Source of the DNA: Avena insularis
Taxonomy: Eukaryota > Streptophyta > Magnoliopsida > Poales > Poaceae
Length of the DNA stretch: 64,000 nucleotides
Reading direction: 5' to 3'
NCBI GenBank assembly: GCA_023614405.1
Contig: CM042697.1
Span: 299,670,954-299,734,953, forward strand
The first letter of the stretch is position 1, and each line of letters opens with the position of its first letter. Of this stretch, positions 60,828 to 64,000 are shown piece after piece. A program made the translations under genes and the position numbers. The notes below the pieces were generated by a model, which ran no database searches, was not told the origin of the DNA, and saw only the letters and a program-made list of their open reading frames with translations.

Positions 60828-63598
60828 CAAGGCCATGGTCATATTGCCACCTTCTATTAAGTAAGATACTATTTTAATCAGTATTGTTGAGATTGAGCTT
60901 GAGTGTTGCTTCTAAAGTTTGGTCAAGGTTTCAAAAACAAATTATAATTAAAAAACCATTCCTTTCACTATTTATAAATATTTAAATAGGGCTTGTTTTA
61001 AATTATTTTCCAAACCTTTTTGATTTCTTACAAGTATAAACAGTTGTGTTACACCTCCTAGGAGACAAGAATCAACAAACTTTTGTTTGGAGAAAGTTTC
61101 ATTTAAAACAGATTTGATTTGAGCTTTCAAATTCAAAGCAGAAATTCAATCAGAAAAAGAAAAAGGAATAAAGGAGAAAAAATAGAGAAAAAAAGGCTGC
61201 CCACAATCTTTCTTTCACCGCCGCTGTACCGAGCCACTCCGGCCGGCGATTCCGGTAAGCTCTGTCCACCCCACCCTATCTCGTTCACGCTAGCATGCTT
61301 CCCTTGACCACGCGACTCACGTCATGCTTTTGCTTTGTCTGCTCGTGACCTAGATCGACGGATTCGACAACCACCGCAAGTGCCCGACACCTTCCTCATC
61401 TCCGGTGAGAAATCACGGTATAAATCGAGTGCCCCTTCTCTTCTCCTCGAAACTATCTTGCTAACTGTGACCTTTCGCATCCCCTCATATATCTTGTTCG
61501 TGCTAGGGCGACACAGAGCCTCGGCAACGTCGACGTCTGCAAGCATCCGACGCTGTGCACAACTCCGACAAGCCCCAGCGACCTCCATTGCGCGCCCCTT
61601 CGCCAACGAAGACCACCTCGAGAACCAGCGTGATCACGCGAACTCGGTAAGCTATCCCACTGCCTTTCTCGCTTCATGTATCGCCGGCAACACCACCGCC
61701 CGAGCGCGCCGCCGCCAGCCACCGTCGCGCACCGCCCATCCTTGGTCACTTGCTTAGCAGCCATAGGATCTGGATCCAGCGCTCTAGATTAGATCTGCAT
61801 CGAAGCGGTAAGTGACGATCTGAGCCGTACGAGTTAAGTTAGATCTGATGGTCCACGCTAGTCGATGCGCGCGAAACGGTACCGACGAATCAGAGAGCGC
61901 CGCATGGCTAGTTCTTTGTTTTAAAAACAAAATTTAGATCTACTAGTGATTCAAACTTGTAAAATTCATATCTTTTGATTTCCATGTTCAAATTTTGCAA
62001 ATTTTTTATCATTGGAATCAGGAGAGAAAATCCTGTCTAGTTATGCAATGTGTTTAATGTTTTGCCTCTATAAAAATGGTTGTTTTTACAGAAACATTTG
62101 TAGGCATAAATTGTGTATAGTAATTATTTGAAAAATGTTTTGTTGTTCAAATAAAGTTTATTTGGCAAGTTTTGGACTTCTTTATGTTTCAGTACTGTTC
62201 ACTTGTCTTGTTTGGTGTAGAAAAATCATCACATGGCATTTGCATGCATTCATATATTTTTGTTTGTATATATTTTGTATGTGATTTTGGTGCTATTATT
62301 TTATGTGTAGATTTTGGTGCAAATAGTGATTGTGATTGTGAAGATTGTTGCTACTCCCCAAAATACCAAGGCAAGTGGTTCTTCATGATTTTATTCCTAT
62401 GTTTTTTGCAATTATGCACTAGAAATATTTTGTATAGGACTTGCATGAATATTTTGATCTATATGCTATGCTTGGGAAATCCTAGTAGTTGTAGAATTGC
62501 TAGAAATTTCTAAGTTAAGATGCTTACCATTGCCATGCTTAGCCTAGCTAGTAGCAACCAAGGGTGGTTATATATCCATGTTATGTGAAAATATTTCTAA
62601 GTCTTTGGACTTGTGTTTTTCTTAATAAAACTACTAAGTGAATGAAACACCTGGGTGGAATGGAAAGAATGGTTTGTGTTGAGTGGTTACACAAGGCCCA
62701 TTTCTATGGTTTACCTTGTGTATCACACATGTGGAAAGCTACCCAAGAACAAAGGGATTTGAGATGCCAAATGTTAAGAAGCTTCTAGTGCAGCCACATG
62801 GCAATATGGGATCTGCCTGGATCACATAGGTTGCAATAACTTGGCCATTTGGACAGTTGGTGGTAGTGGGATGATAGGTTGGAACGCGTCCATTTGGTCT
62901 AAGGGAAGGCTTCTGAAAGGTCCTGTCTTGGTGAAAATCAAGTCTTGTGGGGAAAGTGCACAACCTCTGCAGATGGAAGAATCTAAGTCCATAGCCATGT
63001 CCCTGGTATTGGACAACTTGAGCATCAAGACATGGAAGCTATCAAGAATCTTCTCATCCCAATTTCTAAGTTAAAACTTGTGGTTGAACAAGGGCAAAGG
63101 TTCACCAATGTCTATTAGTGGTTCCTTGGGAAAGTTTTATCAAAGAAAAACTTAGTCTTTTCAACTGATAGGAAAAACCTATTTTGAGCAAAGCAGCCTA
63201 AGCTACACTTAGCCAAAATGCATATAGTATCTAGACTGCTAATATTCTACTAAGGTATCACTTGCCAATACTATTCCAATGTATTGACCCACTGTGGTTG
63301 TAACTTGTGATGTTGCAGGTTATTCTGATGATGATTAGGGGTTATGAGTCTACACTCAACATGCTTGCTTGTGGCACATGAAGATGAAGACTTATTTATC
63401 TTATTATATATATTTGAAATCTTGTATTAAGCCTGTGGCCATGGAGTTTGTAAAAGACTATGTTTGTCTCTGGAATGATATGTAATAGTGACCTTTGTTT
63501 CTGTGTACTTCATCTTAAATTGTGGATGCTAGCATTGATCCAGGGACTAGCATTGCAATCACAGGGATCCTTACCTTTATAAAGGGAGGGATCTTACA
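60704..63598 (+). repeat. E3 3' LTR (2,895 bp)
   Basis: TGTAACATCCC...ATCTTACA. It matches the 5' LTR with two indel differences noted there. A 113-codon frame at 62172-62513 is also open in the 5' LTR (52937-53278), which is expected from LTR identity alone. Confidence 0.88.
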
Positions 63599-64000
63599 CC
63601 CCCACTGCCGAGGGAATTCAGTTCACCTTAAGATAGAACAACTGGCTAGATGGACTTGCCAGGTACATGCAGGAAGCTCTTGCCCGTCTGTGTGGGCAGA
63701 GTATCAACCAGATCAAGGGTACCCTCTTTGAGTTTTGTCCAAGGCGTGATGCTACGGGACAGCCACTAGAAGCCCCCTACCACCACGAGCTGAAGACTTA
63801 GTTGGACCACCTTAGCTTCATGATGTATGATCATCAGCAGGAATTGGATAATTTTCGTGACTACTCCAAACACAAGTCCGCCATCATCAAGACGAAGGAT
63901 CAGACCATCGCCATGCTAGCGAAGGATCGCAAGTCTCGCCGCCGTCAGCTCGACAAGAAGGAGCGCATCATTGCCCGTCTTCGCCACCGTATCTCGGATT
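63599..64000 (+). pseudogene. Fragment of another gypsy pre-gag ORF, running off the window
   Basis: Frame 63661-63999 is open except for TAG at 63799 and encodes ALARLCGQSINQIKGTLFEF followed by a charged, heptad-like stretch (IIKTKDQTIAMLAKDRKSRR). This is the same style as E3 ORFs A and B but a different family, so E3 (or its LTR) seems to have landed in another retroelement. Confidence 0.6.

Larger units (their letters stand above)
51661..63598 (+). mobile_element. E3: Tekay/Del-like chromovirus (gypsy) with two pre-gag ORFs
   Basis: Two LTR copies ending GGGAGGGATCTTACA, an iMet PBS, two additional ORFs, gag-pol with protease, RT, RNase H, integrase and chromodomain in the gypsy order, then a PPT and a complete 3' LTR. 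The 5' LTR is truncated on the left. Pol has two stops and two frameshifts. The end of its LTR and its PBS match those of E2. The base run after 63598 is CCCCC; no left target copy can be checked because of the truncation. Confidence 0.88.

Overview
This window is intergenic DNA from a large grass genome, most likely a Triticeae species (wheat, Aegilops, barley or a relative). The evidence is a BARE/Angela/WIS-type Copia LTR (it opens TGAAGGGAATATGCCC and ends before TGGTATCAGAGC), an Athila-type gypsy element with a Sabrina/WHAM-like LTR boundary (AAGCTTGGGATGCT then TGATATGTCGG), and several chromovirus-type gypsy elements. I see no host protein gene, tRNA, rRNA or CRISPR array. Almost every base belongs to a retrotransposon or a tandem repeat, and nearly all coding sequence is broken by stops and frameshifts.

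Layout. (1) 1-9690: a non-autonomous Athila-like element, G1. It has a partial 5' LTR, a broken gag-protease, a long non-coding interior and a complete 3' LTR. A small minus-strand LTR element, T1 (4165-6698), sits inside it with a perfect GGTTG target-site duplication (TSD). (2) 9691-10235: unassigned. (3) 10236-12312 and 41933-45917: one satellite-like array with a ~660-bp unit (about nine units), split by a Copia insertion. (4) 12313-41932: a nest. Copia C0 sits in the satellite (TSD ATTTC/ATTTT). Copia C1 sits in the C0 5' LTR. Gypsy E1 (minus strand) sits in the C1 pol region (TSD ATAAA). Gypsy E2, of the same family and orientation, sits inside E1 (TSD GAAGT). A later deletion fused the first 25 bp of the C1 3' LTR to the C0 integrase region. 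(5) 45918-46180: unassigned. (6) 46181-50192: a 4-kb gypsy LTR, S1, followed by its primer-binding site. (7) 50193-51660: gypsy fragments. (8) 51661-63598: a plus-strand chromovirus (Tekay/Del-like), E3, with two extra ORFs before gag, a broken gag-pol with a C-terminal chromodomain, and two unequal LTRs. E1 and E2 look like its non-autonomous relatives. (9) 63599-64000: the start of another retroelement ORF.

How the parts relate. E1 and E2 have no polymerase. Between their LTRs they carry only a small protein made of an Asn/Gln-rich N-terminus and a run of CCHC zinc knuckles. The R-U5 end of their LTR, their iMet primer-binding site and the zinc-knuckle style match E3, so E3-type enzymes are the natural helper. 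In E3, E1 and E2 every ORF begins at an ATG placed directly after a splice-acceptor-like YAG. The LTR of E3 holds several splice-donor-like sites, which suggests that the ORFs are expressed by alternative splicing. This pattern, the multi-knuckle protein and the self-nested structure are the points most worth following up.
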